Assembly: GCF_032362555.1 (NCBI RefSeq)
Contig: NC_083530.1
Coordinates: 2,076,001-2,140,000 of the forward strand
Length of the DNA stretch: 64,000 nt
Source: Amyelois transitella
Taxonomy: Eukaryota; Arthropoda; Insecta; Lepidoptera; Pyralidae
Direction: 5' to 3'
The first letter of the stretch is position 1; each line of letters starts with the position of its first letter. This document shows, in pieces, positions 53,037 to 64,000 of this stretch. Position numbers and translations under genes: made by a program. Below the pieces are notes generated by a model, which saw only the letters and a list, made by a program, of their open reading frames with translations, was not told the DNA's origin and did no database searches.

Positions 53037-56000
53037 CTACGCATTACCAGTATATTTATGATACCGTTTGTACATAGTATATAAATTCGTCAACGTAATT
53101 TGACCGGGACATCCAGCCAATGCGCGTCTCAAGAAAGCTACGCAGTAAGTGGTATCCGACGCCTGTATCAACAATGAAATTGAGTTTTCAATGTGCTGCC
53201 TTAACACCCTAGATGGCGCTGTTCGTTCTATAGTGGCACACAATTCGGCTACAGTGTAAGCGGCTATGCGCGATATGTGAGTTTTACGCTTCGACATCGA
53301 TTGGGTTAATCTGAAAAAAGACATATATTATCATTAGTTAAGTTCTTCTTCTTCGACGTTACATTTTCATACTTTCTACGTGGGGTCGGCACAGTATGTT
53401 ATTTTTTTTTAATGTAAATTATGGTATTGAAATTGTTTGTTTCAAAGTTTTTGAGTAAATGTTACTAACATACATACTAATAGATAGTTACGTTTTTATC
53501 CCTTGCGGGGTAGACAGAGTGAACAGTCTTGACAATTAACCTTCCTATATATCTTTTCCCTCATTATATTTTCGTGTACATAAACTGTAAATATCATTAT
53601 GCCAGACAGCTGAACGTGGCCTATCAGTCTTTCAAGACAGTTGGCTCTGTCTACCCAGCAAGGGATAAAGACGTGACTTTGTGTATGTATGATTATAACA
53701 TTTTCTAAAAAAAAAAAATTTGAAAAAATTCCGACGTGATTACATGTACAGTGTATAAACTGTAAGTTAAGTAATTTACAATACCTGCTTTTCTTTCTTA
53801 AATACTTACTTCTCAATATTATGAGCGGTCTCTGCCAACTTTTCCTCTATGTCTCTTCCCGGTTGCGTGTCTATGGATCTCTCGCATAAACAAACGACTA
53901 ACACTCTATAACAGTGCATGTAACATGGCCATCTGAAATCATGAAAAAGATATTTATTTGAGTGCTGTGTGGTTCCCGGCACCAATTTAAAAAAAGAATA
54001 GGACCACTCCATCTCGTTCCCACGGATGTCGTAAAAGGCGACTAAGGGATAGGCTAACAAACTTGGGATTCTTCTTTTAGACGATGGGCCAGCTACCTGT
54101 CACTATTTGAATCTCAATTCTATCATCGAGCCAAAAAGCTGAACGTGGCCTGTCAGTCTTTTCAAGACTGCTGGCTCTGTCTACCCCGCAAGGGATATAG
54201 ACGTGATGATATGTCTGAGAATCGGCCAACATCTATTTTTCATACCCCATAGTGTTAAGAGTTGTCCACCCTTAATAAAAAAAAATTTTAACTTGTATTT
54301 ACTTAAAAATTATTTATATAGCAAAACAAGGTTTGCCGGGACAGCTAGTAATAATAATAAAAAACGTGTCCATTATATTACAGTATGCAGGGATCGTGGC
54401 AAGTGGAAAGAGGTAGTCTCTGCCTACCCCTCCGGGAAAGAGGCGTGATTTTATGTATGTATGTATGTATTATATCATAGTGAAGGGCTAAAAACAAAAA
54501 AAAACGTTTAAAAAACTAATAAACGTTAATGGTTAATTGCTAAGACTTACCTGTCTTCTAAAAGCTCTTCTCTAGCAACAATAAGGCTGTTCAAAATGCC
54601 TATACTGCCTTGTAACAATGCGAAGAAGGATTGCCAGGAGACTTCGCACCTTACGTTCGTAGTGTTAAAGCCTAAAATTACGTGTATCTGTTGCTGGAGC
54701 TCGAATATCGCGTCTAAGAATTTGTAGTCAAGGGTGATCTGAAAAATATAGAATACTCTTTTATAATAATAACTTTTTGTATATAAAAAAAAACCGCCTC
54801 CAATATATATCATTCTTTATCGAAGCCGGTTAAATTAACAAAACCATCTTCTAAGTGTAATCCTCATCATCCGTGAATACCGAATCACAATCGGTAAAGC
54901 GAAACACGGGATAATCGCGGACAAACATACATATAAACATGCTATAGATCAATCTGAGAACCCACCATTTATTTTGTTTTGTGCATGACGGGTTTGCGGA
55001 CGAATGATACCGTATTTATATTTCATTAGAAATTATTACCTCTTACTAAAAGTTGTAAGTTTCATCTAAATTTTTTAAAAGTAAAAAAAAATATACGTGG
55101 GATTTTTAAGACAGGGTTTCATCTAGGATTAAATTTAAGTGCTCCAATAAATAAATATATACGGAACAAATTACACAGATTGAGTTAGCCTCGAAGTAAG
55201 TTCGACACTTGTGTTAAGAGATACTAACTCAACGGTACTATATTTTATAATAAATACTTATATAGATAAACATCTTAGATGCCTCTTGCGGAGTAGACAG
55301 AGCTAATAGTCTTGAAAAGACTGAAAAGCCACGTTAGCTGTTTGGCTTAATTATAATAATGTAAATACATAAAATCAAAACCTGTCTTTTGTAGTTGAGT
55401 AAAGATTAATTTACATACCTTCTTAGCTGCCATAATGGTTTCCGTAAGTATACTCAAATACATTCTAATCAATTCACAAGTATAATCATCTAATTTCACC
55501 ACATTAATATCTTCTACATCTCTCAATTCCGCCGCCATCTTCTTTTTCTTCCTCCTAATCACGACGCCATATTGGTAGTTCCCGTAGTGTTGCCATATGT
55601 AATTTCTTGCACTTTTACACGTTTGGTAAATTGATTTCGTCATGGAAATACATTTGGGGCCAGTTATGTTCGCTTTGAGACAATTTGTCCATAAAAATTG
55701 GGAGACTTTAAGTGAATTTGGAATTTTTTGTATATCTTCCTTTCTCTTTATAAGCGGTTTCTGTAAAATATACAAAACAGTAGCGATATCGATATTGAAT
55801 TATAAATAACATTCAATTTCACAACTTAACGCATAGAACTATGGTCAATAGGTTAGGTACCTATTTCATTTATAAAATAAATTAATAAGAAAAAAATCAC
55901 TCTGCATCACTACATAGTATAAAACAAAGTCACTATTTTAGTCTGTTTGTCTGTATGCTTAAATCTTTAAAATTACGCAACGGATTTTGATGCGGTTTTT

Positions 56001-59000
56001 TGTAACAGGTAGAGTGATTCAAGAGGAAGGTTTTCATGTATATTTTCTTCCGAATTTTGCACCCGTGCGAAGCCGGGGCGGGTCGCTAGTTTATTGTGAA
56101 AAATTTAGCTTTCTGGGTTTTATATATTGCATTATTTAACAACAATGAAACCAGTTTATTTGCAAGCAGAAAAATAAAGATTTGACTGTACGAATATCTA
56201 AGAAAATTTCAAACGACGACAGTGATGGCCTATTAAGACTTACCTCCAAAACCGACAGAGCTGTTAAATCCGAAACATAATTATTAACAAAACAATCCAC
56301 ATCTGTATGTTCGCACAAAAACTTTATAGTGACGCCTATATCTTCCAAAAATACTTTACTCCCGCTCTCGAATATCATAAACAATCTAGTCTTCACGCTC
56401 TGCCATATTTGTAGAAGGATCTTGTCTTTGGTCTCGAAGATATAGTGGGATTCTAATTTCTTTAGGTATCTAAGTGTTATGTTTAGTAATTGTATTGATG
56501 TTTCTAAGTTCTGAGATTTTGTTTCTGGGTTGACTAGCGTGTGAATCTGTAAAAATTTTAGAAAAAAAGAAAAATACTTATTATATTCAGTAATTTAGAC
56601 TCTGTGGCGATATTTTCCAAAATATAGTATATAAAATATTCTGCGAATGAGACATTATGCGTCATGAAGACTTTCTTAAAGCACAATTATCGACAATTTC
56701 TGATTAAAAGTAAAACTGTATTACAATGAGACTCTAATGTAAGTTATAAAGAGATACAAATATACTATATTAATACTCACAGCGTTTTGTACAAAGAACT
56801 CCAATCCCGACCATAAGCAATCTAAATTCTTGATTTCTTCAACATCAGTCGTTTCACAATACTTTGATAGAGTGAGCGAATATGCCGCCATAGCGTTCAG
56901 TATTGCCATCTCATTCTCAGAAACTACCATGCTCTCTTCAGTGTTGCCAACGGTAGTATTCAAAAGACTATTATCCTTGAAATTTATGCTTTTGAACGCG
57001 TCTAACATTGATTTATGCAATTTTTCTTGCAAATCCGCTAAAATAGACCGGAAAGCGCTAGATGTTAAGGCTTTCTTTTGCTTTGCAATTAATGGTAATA
57101 TTATGCAACTAATTTGGAAAGCCGTATCGCTAAAATATTCAATATTAGTGGATTTATTTTCATCCAGATTTTTTAATAATATTTCGACGACATTAATAAC
57201 CAAACTGCTTTCAGAGCGAACTCTTTTCACTGTCGATTCTAATATGCTTTTAATTATAAGCATGCTATTCGACGTTTTATTCTTTAACGTCAATAAATTG
57301 AGTAACGTTTCATCTTGAAAAGAAAATATAAATTGTATAGGAAATATTTTGTACAAATCTGGCGATTGGGTGCTCAATTCAAAAATGTTGTGTAGTACAA
57401 CATCAATATTCCGCCTCATTTTCTTATGACAACACTTTTTCAATGCTAGCAACACGAAAATTGCCACCAACTGATACTTTTCTTCTAAATAGTAGATTTG
57501 TAACTCTTTTAGTATCTCAACACAATTCGCTATTGCAGAATCATCATCAATTTTAGATATTTTCTCAAAGTATTTTTTCATATTGTGTTCTTTAGCGAAT
57601 TCACCCAAATCTGAATCAGTTTTATTCAAAGATTTTGCCAATAATTCCGTATTATCCAAGCATTTGGTTATATTTCTACACGTTTCAATCACAAGTGCAT
57701 TTAGTAAGTCTCTATTTGACATTATTGCTTCATTTTTCAATATATTTTGGTCTGAACTGCTCAAATAAAGCTTTATTATACATTTCGACATTTGCTTGAG
57801 TAGGTTTTTATCTAAATTATTTAAAAGCACTTTAGTGAAGTAATTTTCTCCGGTAAAATAATGAGAATTAGTGGCAGTTTGTTTTATGAGGCGACTTTTA
57901 GCAGACACAATGTTTTCATCCATGATTTCTGTTTCACTTAGTATCTCTTTAAATTTGATTGTAATTAACACGAGTTTATCCTGAAAACATAACGGAAATC
58001 AGTTTTGAAATAGGAAAGAATTATTATTTGAAATAATTCAAACATAAAAGTTTAATTTAGAACATAATAAATCGAGAAATAATTACCAAAATAGCAGTTG
58101 TTTGATTATTTTCTATTGAAGAACAAATATTCTTCCATTGTTCTCCGTCCAAGAATGGAAGAAGAAATGCACTCAAATCATAAACATCGGTGTTGCCAAC
58201 ACCAGGCAAATCCAACTTGGTGTTGCTATATGTAATATTAAGGAGTTTTAGTTGAGAGAAATCGAGGCACAGTTGTAGGAATGATTGAAGTAATGATGGT
58301 TCCTGAAATAAATATGCTTGTTATTTATTTGCTTTATTTTTTACATAAATATATAATGTAGAAAAATGATTTGCAAATTTCCAAAGAGTAATAGTAATAC
58401 AGTAAGCTAATGCCGTGTGATTCCCTGCACTTTAGAATATAGACCACTTCATCTTTTGTCCAGGGATGTCGTATAAGGCGACTTAGGGAAAGTATAATAA
58501 ACTTGGGATTATTTTTTTAAGCGATGGGCACACAACCTGTCTCTATTTTAATATTTTTTTTCTACGGGAACGGAAATTAACGGGTATATCTTTTTACACT
58601 CGGAGCCTCGTTATTAACATCATAAGAAAAACTTACACAGCCATGTTTAATGACGCATTCAGCGAATTTCTTCAAGCACACGTCTTCAAAACATTGAAAC
58701 GAAGACCAGAAATCTTCAGCTATGTACAAAGGGACGGTGTGATCCGCCATTTTGTTGTAGCGAAAGAAAGTCGACAAGATGGCCGACAATAGTTCTGTTA
58801 GGACTATTGTCGATGGTTCTGTAATTAAATTATTACGGTAAGTTAAAATTTATGATAAACAAGCAAGGACTGGAAACTAGGATAGTTATTTTTTTAAGAG
58901 TCAGAATAATGTAAATAAAATAAATAAAGGAAAAATACTCACTTAAAATGTCTTCGTCAAGCTGTTTTAAGCAAACATCTTCAAAATCTTTTTGGAGTAA

Positions 59001-61702
59001 CGCTAACAATTCTTTGTTTTGCCTAAACATTAATTCCGATGTCAATTTCCCATAGATTTCTACACATTCGACGGGGAAAATATCGTCCCATGCGATCAAT
59101 TTATTTTTTACTTTCTCGTAATCTTTACTATCGCCTGCCAGTTCTTTAATTTTCATTTTTAATTCAAACTGCTCAGTGTTGCTGGCTTCCAAATATTCAT
59201 TGAGCAATGGTAGAATATTATTTAAAAACGGGATACCTCGACTTAATTTGAATAAAATATCAAGCAAACAATTCATCATTTCTACGTAAGCTTCTTTTAT
59301 TCCACTATTACTTTTCTTCGCGGTCATTATTGGAGGTAAAATTTCTTTGATTTTATTCTCAATCAATGTAGGATCTAATTTCAATGCTGTATGTATAATC
59401 TGTATGGTAGTTTTGTCTAGTTTTCCCTCCAATTTTAATTGTCCCATCATGGTTGCTTGTAGAAATAAAAGAAATGTCTTTTTCGTTTCAACTTTAGAAA
59501 TCTTCTCACCTAAAGTATCAGTTAGTCTTATATCTATATCAACTTCATTTTTCAACAAAATCTCCAACATATTCAAAAACAAGGTTCTTTTAACTTTTTC
59601 GGTATTATCTTCTAAACTGATTGGCTTAATACTTGTCGTTGGTATTAAGTAATTTTGTTCCATTTGTAAACCATTGCATATCATTATGTAAAATGCAAAT
59701 ATTAATTGATTCTCCTTTTTATAACAACTGACAAACATATCTGTAAAATTTTTTAGGAATTTGGGATCATTATTGGTTCGCCTTTTAGGAAAACCAAAAA
59801 ATGCATCCATGATATTTAATACCGATTGTATATTATCACCTTTTTCTGCTATCAAATCATCAATATTATCTGTCCTTATATATGTTTTGAGAAGAGTTAT
59901 AAAAAAAGATCTCTTATTCATAGGGAATAATGCATTTTCACACAAAGCTGTTACAGTATCACGATTTTTTGTATCTAAATAATCGAAAACGGTTTCTATA
60001 TTATTCCCTTGGAGAAATTTTATAATAAATTCATATTTTTTCTTCGAATCTTTGTAATATTTGATCAGATTATCAAGAATTTTATTGCTCTGCTCAAAGT
60101 TTGAGTTTTCTTCGACTCTCAAATATTGTAGTAAAGTCGTAGTAATGCTAAGATAATCGTCTGTTTGTATGCTAAGCTGTGAGGAGACTTGTACGTTTTC
60201 TAAGAACGAAATTATACTTTGAACATCATCTTTATTAATTGAGTTTCTTTGTACATATGTCGAGACTATCTGAAATTTTGGAAATAATAAATTTTACATT
60301 ATCGCTTGTTGGTTTCCGGACAGAAAAAAATGACACTTCTCATCTTGTGGGTCGTAGAAAGCGACTAAAGGATGAAGTAAATGAATGATTTTAAGGAACA
60401 AGATAGCCAACCGACCTGAAGTAGGTAAGTAGAGTTTTACACAAAGGTTACCAAAACTAATGTACGCAATTCAGAAAAGTGTCATTGGTATATGTCGCAG
60501 GAAAATGAAGTAACCAGAGATTTCGCGAAATCCCTAGGAATATCACGAAATCACGGCATATGTTGAATATTCTTATTTTCGACGCCTTCTTACTAAAATA
60601 GTCAGTGAAATGTCGTTTCACTAAATTAAATCTAGTGAAATGTCAGAAAAACGGATACCTCCGAGTAAAAATCGTCCAATGTATCTCTCTCCCTCTCTCT
60701 ACCCAAACGGACACAAGTGGGAGCGGAAGGAAGCCGCCGTGGAAGCGGCCGCCGCGTTACGAATATGAGCGAGGGCAGCTCATACTCCTGGCAACGAAGC
60801 GGTAGGCGATGGCACCGTGTGGTTTTAGTGGGTTCAGCCCCACATAACCCTAACTTTAACCTTCCCGTACCCGGCCGCGTAGCCGAAGGTCTTTCCACAC
60901 GTAAAAAAAAGTTAGGTTAGGTTAATAATTATGTAAGTACTTTTAAAAGGACTTAGCACGAACCTTTTTCATTCTTTATTTCACTAGATTTAGATGAGTT
61001 AAATGATATATCACTAGATTAAAATAGTATTTTATCATATCACTAATAATTTTTTAGTAAGAAGATGTATAAAATAGGAATATTCACCATCTTCCGTGAT
61101 TTCGTGGTATACCTAGGGATTTCGTGAAATCTCTGAAATCCTCATTTCTCTGCGACTTATACATTTATGGCCGGGATAGGATTTGAACCTATGCATAACT
61201 CTTCAGGCATCTTAACCGTTCTACTTTAAGTAGGTAGAGACTACTTCTTACCACTTGCCAAGATCTCTGCATACTTCCTTCGCTTCATCCACATTCATAA
61301 CTCTCTTCATGCAAGCTCGGCGGTTTCGGCGTACTTTTGACCTGACCCTTTACCAGGACGTCCTTAATTTGATCAAGCTTGACTAAGCAGATAGACTAAG
61401 GAGAGTGTGGAGGGAAAGGTCGGAATGGGAAGACCTAGACGAACGTATCTTGATCAAATAAACAAATACCTGTACTAATTTTCCTTTGAAGTCACGCGTC
61501 AAATCCTCCACATTCAACCACCCAATAACATTCCTTAACTCCTCAGCGGAGAGCTCATTTTCGTCTGTCAATCCTTGGAGCCATTCACCTATAAGCCGTT
61601 CTTTTGCCGCCGTGGGAAAATGATGGGTGTTGATGACATTTCTGGCCAGACATAGTCTTTTCGGAAGCGGTGTGGTGTCGTCGACCAATCTTCTTTTTAA
61701 TT
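53037..61702 (-). CDS. URB2: URB2 homologue, 60S ribosome biogenesis (5' end missing)
   Basis: Nucleolar protein needed for early 60S subunit assembly. Ten exons join in phase: 61702-61470, 60269-58943, 58818-58637, 58302-58087, 57980-56781, 56546-56244, 55760-55419, 54738-54551, 53932-53810 and 53310-53037, about 1,460 residues, against roughly 1,500 in human URB2. Recognition rests on the C-terminus: a Urb2/Npa2-type domain with SKRKTHISRIAAYTVAELC and the closing LYTMYKRYHKYTGNA, plus the N-terminal KRLCLARNVINTHHFP helix pair. The middle is helical, repeat-like and poorly conserved. The first exon seen opens with an acceptor (TTGTTACAG) in phase 1 and has no in-frame ATG, so one further 5' exon must lie upstream. 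Several introns hold SINEs. No motif with catalytic function is present. Confidence 0.88.
53470..53695. mobile_element. SINE fragments in URB2 intron 9
   Basis: A minus-orientation 3' piece (53475-53530, CCCTTGCGGGGTAGACAGAG) and a plus-orientation 3' piece (53605-53692, AGCTGAACGTGGCCTATCAG to GGGATAAAGACGTGAC) form an inverted pair about 75 bases apart. Confidence 0.7.
53963..54220 (+). mobile_element. SINE-like element, full length
   Basis: It runs from GTGCTGTGTGGTTCCCGGCA to CAAGGGATATAGACGTGATG, in the intron after URB2 exon 8. Tail short. Confidence 0.9.
54350..54480 (+). mobile_element. LINE C-terminal tail with intact end frame
   Basis: Reads VCRDRGKWKEVVSAYPSGKE followed by Ala and a stop, then TATGTATGTATGTAT. 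The preceding Helitron end (GGTTTGCCGGGACAGCTAGT) abuts it at 54350. Confidence 0.7.
55139..55376 (-). mobile_element. Chimera: tRNA-SINE tail joined to (TATG)n SINE
   Basis: 55139-55275 is the tail of the tRNA-derived SINE (AAATAAATATATACGGAACA to TATATAGATAAACATCTTAG). It passes directly into the other SINE family at GCCTCTTGCGGAGTAGACAG and GTCTTGAAAAGACTGAAAAG. Confidence 0.7.
55912..56094 (+). mobile_element. Small Helitron-like element, GGGGCGGGTCGCTAG type
   Basis: Nearly identical to 27253-27430: CTACATAGTATAAAACAAAG to GCCGGGGCGGGTCGCTAGTT. It lies in the intron between URB2 exons 6 and 7. Confidence 0.8.
58408..58560 (+). mobile_element. Degraded SINE-like element in URB2 intron
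   Basis: TGCCGTGTGATTCCCTGCAC, GGATGTCGTATAAGGCGACT, GCGATGGGCACACAACCTGT. No tail. Confidence 0.6.
60305..61468. other. URB2 intron 1 (of those seen): decayed repeats
   Basis: A worn SINE is at 60305-60420 (TTGGTTTCCGG, GGGTCGTAGAAAGCGACTAA). A GC-rich stretch at 60700-60910 (GGAAGCGGCCGCCGCGTTAC, CCCGTACCCGGCCGCGTAGC) has no recognised domain in any frame. LINE-tail blocks lie at 61205-61465 (CAAGCTCGGCGGTTTCGGCG; GGGAAGACCTAGACGAACG). Confidence 0.5.
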
Positions 61703-61889
61703 CTGTAACAATTTCATTGGGATCATAAAAGCGGAATGCGAAAAATTAAAAGGCCGATAACTAAGGTACATTCAACTGCAGATAAACTTGACTCTGTATA
61801 AACATGGAGCTATTTCCTCTGCCGTTGACTGTACCTTGATCATATATTTTGATTGCAATTTTTTTCCGAGTAGGTAAAATAGCAGTTTT

Positions 61890-62255
61890 ACATACATACA
61901 TAAAATCATGTCTACCATGTGGGTTAGACAGAGCCAACAGTCTTGAAAAGACTGAAATGCCACGTTAAGCTGTTTGGCTTAATGATAGAGTTGAGATTCA
62001 AATAGAAGAATTTCAAGTATACAAGCCTTTACCTTTGTCGCCTTTTACGACCTTCCCATGCAGATTGTAAAAATCGATCAAGTTAAAAGGCTAATAAACT
62101 TGGGATTCTTCTTTAAGGCGATGGGCTAGTACCCTGTCACTATTTGAATCTAAATCCTATGAATCAGTCATACAGCTGAACGTGGACTTTCAGTCTCTCT
62201 GTTGGCTTTGTCTACCCCGTAATGGATAAAGACGTAATTACATGTATGTATATAC
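61890..62255. mobile_element. Inverted pair of truncated SINEs
   Basis: A minus-orientation copy (61893-62075, ACATACATACATAAAATCAT to TCGCCTTTTACGACCTTCCC) is followed by a plus-orientation copy (about 62085-62250, AATAAACTTGGGATTCTTCT to CATGTATGTATAT). Both lack the 5' terminal block. Confidence 0.7.
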
Positions 62256-62297
62256 AGCGTCGCATCGCGTCTCATCTCGATGTGAACCTTATTATGG

Positions 62298-62565
62298 TAT
62301 ACATACATACATATGGACACGTCTATATCCCCTGCGGGGTAGACAGTGCCAACAGTCTTGAAAAGACCGAATGGCCACGTTCAGCTATTTGGCTTAATGA
62401 TAGAATTGAGATTCAAATAGTGACAGGTTGATAGCCCATCGCCTAAAAAAGAATCCCAAGTTTGTAAGCCTATCCCTTAGTCGCCTTTTACGACATCCAT
62501 GGGAAAGAGATGGAGTGGTCCTATTATTTTTTGTATTGGTGCCGGGAACCACACGGCACATTATG
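62298..62565 (-). mobile_element. SINE-like element, full length
   Basis: It runs from ACATACATACATATGGACAC to GTGCCGGGAACCACACGGCA, 50 bases from the 3' end of the HARBI1-like gene. Confidence 0.9.
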
Positions 62566-62613
62566 GTATACGGTGATTGAATAAAATTTCTTTAACAAGT
62601 ATTAAACACAAAT

Positions 62614-63550
62614 TTAATTTAATGTATTAAAATAAGCGACAAATTTCTCTCTCATCATCCCAGCCTGAGTTCGCCACCGCCCATTTGTAGGTTTATGTCT
62701 CACAAACGCTTTATACTTCCTCTTGTTTTTCCTCTCTGCTATCCTCACAGCCATTTGACTTCCGTGACCTTCTATATTACACCTAGATCCTTCTAAATCT
62801 TCATTGTCTTCTTCATTCACTTTTCCTACGTTTCCTTCGTTGATAATATAGTTGTGTAAACAACACGCCGCTTTGACTATACCGTAAGCCGTTTGTAAAT
62901 CGCAATCCAATGGTCGTTTGAATATCTTAAAATTTTTCTCCAACAAATCAAAACACTGCTTAACCACGCTGTAGGGATGGCTGAGGCGATCGTTAAATCG
63001 TTTTTTAGTCGCGTCAACCCTTGCTATACAATCTGGGAAAGCCCTTAATATACAAGTTTGCAGTTTAAAGCATCCGTCTCCAATGAATACACGAGGTACT
63101 AATATATCTGTCCCAGGGAATTTTTTACTTGGTAAGACTTTAGATATGTTACTTATATAGCTTGCATGTAACTCTGTTCGTTCAAACAAATCATTCTCGT
63201 TCGGGAGCCCATAGTCTCCTATGTCTATCGCTGTGAATCGGCACCAAGGGTCTATTATACTCATCAGTACGATCCTACTGTTGCGATTATCATATCTTAT
63301 ATGTTTAATAGGGCATTTCACTGTCAGATGTTTCCCGTCAACGCAGCCAACGCAGTTAGGGAAATGCCATGTGTCTTGGAAACCCCTCTCGGACTCTTTC
63401 CAAGTTTCAACAGTCGGTTCGGGCATGTTGTCCGGTTTGAGAACGTTGTATATTTCTCCGCAGGTCTGGCGGATGATGCTCGAAACTGTGGAGCGTCCCA
63501 GTTGGAAGGCCGAGGCTAGGGTAGCGTATGAAACGCCGGTTATTAAGAAT
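62614..63550 (-). CDS. HARBI1-like, PIF/Harbinger transposase-derived protein (partial)
   Basis: The 3' exon of a gene whose start lies upstream, probably beyond the window. After an acceptor (CATTTCCAG) it reads 311 residues to the stop. An HTH-like start (SYATLASAFQLGRSTVSSII) precedes the DDE_4 nuclease fold. The first Asp is in NCVGCVDGKHLTVKCP and the second in FIGDGCFKLQT. The third acidic position, normally the Glu of a VVENAFG-like block, reads SVVKQCFDLLEKNFKIF, so Glu appears replaced by Lys. The fold ends AYGIVKAACCLHNYI, then a basic tail (AERKNKRKYKAFVRHK). No terminal inverted repeats were seen beside it. It is flanked by two SINEs in the same orientation. A domesticated gene is likelier than a live transposon. 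Confidence 0.82.
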
Positions 63551-63587
63551 CTGGAAATGTAATTGTTGATCTCATATAGTTAAAAAC

Positions 63588-63832
63588 ATACATACATATA
63601 GTTACGTCTATATCCCTTACGGGGTAGACAGAGCCAATAGTCTCGAAAAGACTGAATGGCTTAATGATGGAATTGAGATCCAAAAAGTGACAGGTTGCTA
63701 GCCCATCGCCTAAAAAAAGGATCGCAATTTTATAAGCCTATCCCTTAGTCACCTTTTACGACATCCATGGGAAAGAGATTGGAGTGGTCCTATTCTTTTT
63801 TGTATTGGTGCTGGGAACCACACGGCAGCACA
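63588..63832 (-). mobile_element. SINE-like element, full length
   Basis: It runs from ACATACATACATATAGTTAC to GTGCTGGGAACCACACGGCA, with a short internal deletion (CTGAATGGCTTAATGATGG). It lies just upstream of the HARBI1-like exon. Confidence 0.88.
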
Positions 63833-64000
63833 CATAGTTAAAAATGTGGAAAATATAAATTTATATACATAAGTATGTAAGATTGTGGTTCTACAATGAG
63901 CCTTCAATGACTGACTGCTTTAGTAAACAGCTTCATACAATCTAGATTAGATTTAGAGAAAACTTTACAACAATCAGAATTCTGACATATAAGCTCTTAT
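63833..64000. other. Right-edge spacer, nothing seen
   Basis: AT-rich; no exon of the HARBI1-like gene or URB2 could be placed here. Confidence 0.5.

Noticed and set aside
56830-57318. 162-codon plus-strand frame
   Set aside because: Antisense shadow of the large URB2 exon 5; hydrophobic composition follows from the reverse of the coding strand.
59347-59652. Plus-strand frame of 101 codons
   Set aside because: Antisense to URB2 exon 60269-58943; no independent start context or domain.
61772-61963. Frame offering ATGATCAAG|GTACAG as URB2 first exon
   Set aside because: Its splice phase (0) does not fit the phase-1 entry of the exon at 61702, and the frame runs into SINE sequence.
1-64000. 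CRISPR arrays, operons, phage or bacterial toxin systems
   Set aside because: Spliced genes and lepidopteran repeats throughout; direct repeats found are transposons, not spacer-separated arrays.

Overview
The window is nuclear DNA of a moth or butterfly (Lepidoptera). Genes are split by AT-rich introns, and most intergenic and intronic space holds short elements typical of lepidopteran genomes: SINE-like units ending in (TATG)n, non-autonomous Helitrons with a GCGGACGAAGTCGCGGGC-type end, LINE 3' tails and a BEL/Pao retrotransposon. No bacterial operon, CRISPR array or phage feature was seen. Exon boundaries were read by eye from GT/AG sites and checked for reading-frame phase, so individual edges may be a few bases off.

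Layout. 1-4.3 kb: decayed repeats and one candidate exon. 4.36-15.41 kb (minus): valyl-tRNA synthetase, probably mitochondrial, four exons; its last intron carries a near-complete BEL/Pao element (6652-13024) inserted inside an older SINE. 16.14-21.91 kb (plus): seipin, eight exons, divergent from the synthetase across about 0.7 kb. 22-26.3 kb: Helitrons, an AT-rich tract and a C-rich/G-rich tract, plus two candidate exons that may extend the next gene. 26.29-30.59 kb (minus): a leucine-rich-repeat protein. 31.14-36.53 kb (plus): a seven-transmembrane adhesion/secretin-like receptor of nine exons, divergent from the LRR gene. 36.5-40 kb: AT-rich spacer with fold-backs. 40.0-49.83 kb (minus): twinstar (ADF/cofilin), whose first coding exon is only the start codon, followed by an 8.4 kb intron. 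49.9-53.0 kb: repeats, including a young tRNA-derived SINE and a perfect 32-bp inverted repeat. 53.04-61.70 kb (minus): homologue of ribosome-biogenesis protein URB2, ten exons seen, 5' end unresolved. 62.61-63.55 kb (minus): a PIF/Harbinger transposase-derived (HARBI1-like) gene, partial, apparently with its third catalytic acidic residue replaced by lysine.

The genes are housekeeping or membrane genes with no evident shared pathway: mitochondrial translation, lipid-droplet biogenesis, actin turnover, 60S ribosome assembly and signalling. I found no convincing new multi-gene system. The most interesting points are the probably domesticated HARBI1-like gene with a DDK-type triad, a decayed duplicate of a receptor exon flanked by inverted LINE tails, a possible longer tail for the LRR protein, a large in-frame gap in an otherwise young BEL element, and repeated nesting and head-to-head joining of the same SINE family.
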